Assembly: GCA_003223775.1 (NCBI GenBank)
Contig: QHWK01000400.1
Coordinates: 1 to 6,839 of the forward strand
DNA length: 6,839 nucleotides
Source of the DNA: Acidobacteriota bacterium
GTDB taxonomy: Bacteria > Acidobacteriota > Vicinamibacteria > Vicinamibacterales > CAVVIG01
Reading direction: 5' to 3'
Part shown: one piece after another, positions 5,249 to 6,839 of the stretch
Position numbering within the stretch: the stretch's first letter is position 1
Layout of the letters: each line of letters opens with the position of its first letter
Notes under the pieces: model-generated
Databases searched by the model: none
What the model was told of the DNA's origin: nothing
Seen by the model: the letters and a program-made list of their open reading frames with translations, nothing else
Program-made: the position numbers and the translations under genes

Positions 5249-6839
5249 ATGGCCGCTCTCTTCGACCTGCGCGACGCGCTCCGCGGACTCCGCCGCGACC
5301 GCGGCTACACGCTCACCGTCGTCTTCACGCTCGCGCTGACGATCGGCGCGACGACGGCGGTCTTCTCCATCGTCAACAGCGTCCTGCTCGAGCCGCTCGC
5401 GTACCGCGAATCGCACCGGCTCGTGTCGATTCGCGAAGTCTGGGGCCAGCTCGCCGACAGGATTCCGGTGCTCGAGGTGAACGAGCAGCACTTCGAATAC
5501 TGGCGCACGCACGCGCGCACGTTCGCGTCGATGGCGCAGTACATCGTGCGCCCCGGCAATCTCACCGGTGCCGGCGACGCCGTGGAGATCGCCGTCGGCC
5601 GCTGCAGCGGATCGCTCTTCGACGTCCTGCAGGTGCGGGCCGCGATCGGACGCGCGCTGACGCCCGCCGACGAGCCGGTTGCGCAGCCCGAGGTCGCTGT
5701 GCTGAGCGACGCGCTGTGGCGCCGGCGCTACGGCGCCGACCCCGCGATCGTCGGCCGATCGCTCGTCCTCGACGGGCAGCCGCGGACGATCGTCGGCGTC
5801 CTGGCCGTCGACTTCCAGCTGCCGACGGCGCGGTTGGCGCCGGCCGATCTCTTCGTCCCCATCCGGATGGAAGCGGAGCGCGTCGGCTGGGAAGGCGATC
5901 ACAACAACGAGGCGATCGGCCGCCTGCGCGCCGGCGCCACCATTCAGCAGGCGCACGCCGAGCTGGATGTCCTGCAGCGGCAGGTCAGCGCCATCGCGAC
6001 GAAGGAAGCCGGCCAGCCGGTGACGCTCGCGAGCGTGGTCGCGCCGCTCGCCGAGACGATCGTCGGCCGCGCGCGCACCGGCCTGCTGTTCCTGCTCGCC
6101 GCCGTCGCCGCGGTCCTGCTCATCGCGTGCTCGAACCTCGCGAACCTGTCGCTCACGCGCGCGACCGGCCGGCTGCGCGACGCCGCGATTCGGTCTGCGC
6201 TCGGCGCCGCGCGCTCGCGCCTCGTCGCGCGCGCCGTCGCGGAGCAGCTCGTGCTCGCCGCCGCCGGAGGCGCGCTCGGCATCGCGATCGCGAGGGCGGC
6301 GCTCTCGCTCTTCGTGAAGACGGCGCCCGTCGATCTGCCGCGCGAGAGCGAGGTCGCGCTCGATGCGCGCGTCTTTGCCTTCGCGGCCGCCGTGTCAATC
6401 GCATCGGGCGTCCTCGTCGCGATGCTGCCGGCGTGGAGAACCTCGCGCGCCGACGTCGAACAGACGCTCCGCGCCGGCGCGCTCTCCACCACCGGCGATC
6501 GCGGCAGCGCGCGGACGCGCGGCGCGCTGCTCGCGCTGCAGGTCGCGCTTTCGCTCACGCTGCTCGTCGTCACCGGGCTGCTCACGGCGAGCTTCGTCAG
6601 GCTGATGAGCGTCGATCGCGGCTTCGCGGCGGAGCACGCGCTCGTCGTGCCGATCTCGATGCCCGCGAGCCGCTACGCGCCGGAACCGACGCGTCTCGCC
6701 GCATACGATCGCCTGGTTGCGGCTGTTCGCGCGCTGCCGGGCGTCCAGAGCGCGTCCACCCTGTCGGCGCCGCCGCTCTCGGGATCGACGCAGGTGAACT
6801 CGATCGCGCCGGACGGCAGCACCCTCCCGCGGTCCGAGC
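5249..6839 (+). CDS. ADOP-family permease (acidobacterial duplicated orphan permease), 3' end outside window
   Basis: The frame is open from the ATG at 5249 to the window end, giving 530 residues. It opens with DLRDALRGLRRDRGYTLTVV and a membrane helix (about 21-48, including TLALTIGATTAVFSIVNSVL), the hallmark start of the ADOP family. A MacB core domain follows (about 50-270, with LFDVLQVRAAIGRALTPAD at 123-141 and VAVLSDALWRRRYGADPAIV at 149-168). Then come an FtsX-type set of helices (about 277-300, 330-352, 373-395) with the coupling-like stretch RLRDAAIRSALGAARSRLV (308-326). A fifth helix (about 424-450) opens the second, duplicated half, with DRGFAAEHALVVPISM (456-471) at the start of its periplasmic domain. 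Full members are around 800 residues, so roughly the last third is missing. It begins 6 bp after the preceding stop, so it is surely in the same operon. Family members typically have no adjacent ATPase, and their substrate is unknown. Confidence 0.93.
   Translation, partial: MAALFDLRDALRGLRRDRGYTLTVVFTLALTIGATTAVFSIVNSVLLEPLAYRESHRLVSIREVWGQLADRIPVLEVNEQHFEYWRTHARTFASMAQYIVRPGNLTGAGDAVEIAVGRCSGSLFDVLQVRAAIGRALTPADEPVAQPEVAVLSDALWRRRYGADPAIVGRSLVLDGQPRTIVGVLAVDFQLPTARLAPADLFVPIRMEAERVGWEGDHNNEAIGRLRAGATIQQAHAELDVLQRQVSAIATKEAGQPVTLASVVAPLAETIVGRARTGLLFLLAAVAAVLLIACSNLANLSLTRATGRLRDAAIRSALGAARSRLVARAVAEQLVLAAAGGALGIAIARAALSLFVKTAPVDLPRESEVALDARVFAFAAAVSIASGVLVAMLPAWRTSRADVEQTLRAGALSTTGDRGSARTRGALLALQVALSLTLLVVTGLLTASFVRLMSVDRGFAAEHALVVPISMPASRYAPEPTRLAAYDRLVAAVRALPGVQSASTLSAPPLSGSTQVNSIAPDGSTLPRSE

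Noticed and set aside
3833..5956. A 707-codon minus-strand open frame across the second permease and the ADOP start.
   Set aside because: It has the same antisense composition, spans two genuine genes with clear motifs and an operon junction, and has no domain of its own.

Overview
The window comes from a bacterium with high G+C (about two thirds by eye) and strong GC-ending codon bias. The best lineage clue is the gene running off the right end. It has the architecture of the acidobacterial duplicated orphan permease (ADOP) family of MacB/FtsX-type permeases, which is greatly expanded in Acidobacteriota. I therefore infer an acidobacterium, possibly of the Vicinamibacteria type, but no rRNA or other marker is present to confirm this.

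Left part (1-1469) holds small genes on both strands. A minus-strand pair lies at the left edge: a short receiver-like protein (428 to 66), then the first 16 codons of what looks like a threonine dehydratase-type enzyme (49 to beyond the edge). An MBL-fold hydrolase of the glyoxalase II type (437-1087, plus) starts only 8 bp from the receiver gene, head to head. It converges on a solitary FHA-domain protein (1430-1143, minus). Between the last two lies a striking 95-bp near-perfect hairpin built of 7-bp TGATGGC units. It supplies the stop codons of both convergent genes at exactly symmetrical positions.

Right part (1470-6839) is a plus-strand cassette of membrane export or lipoprotein-release genes. 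First is a MacA/HlyD-like periplasmic adaptor joined in frame to a MacB-like permease (807 aa). Next is a second, separate MacB-like permease (417 aa). Last is an ADOP permease cut by the window end (530 aa visible). Such systems normally need a cytoplasmic ABC ATPase, and none is encoded here.

The adaptor-permease joint is the main anomaly. It lies where the adaptor should end, and it removes the first 20 or so residues of the permease. It sits where an ATPase gene would be expected in this kind of operon, and it creates a membrane topology problem. The simplest reading is an in-frame deletion, real or from assembly, that removed the end of the adaptor, an ATPase gene and the permease start. 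A functional fusion is the less likely but more interesting alternative.

No tRNA, rRNA, CRISPR array, transposase or integrase is visible. No gene-free stretch exceeds about 100 bp.
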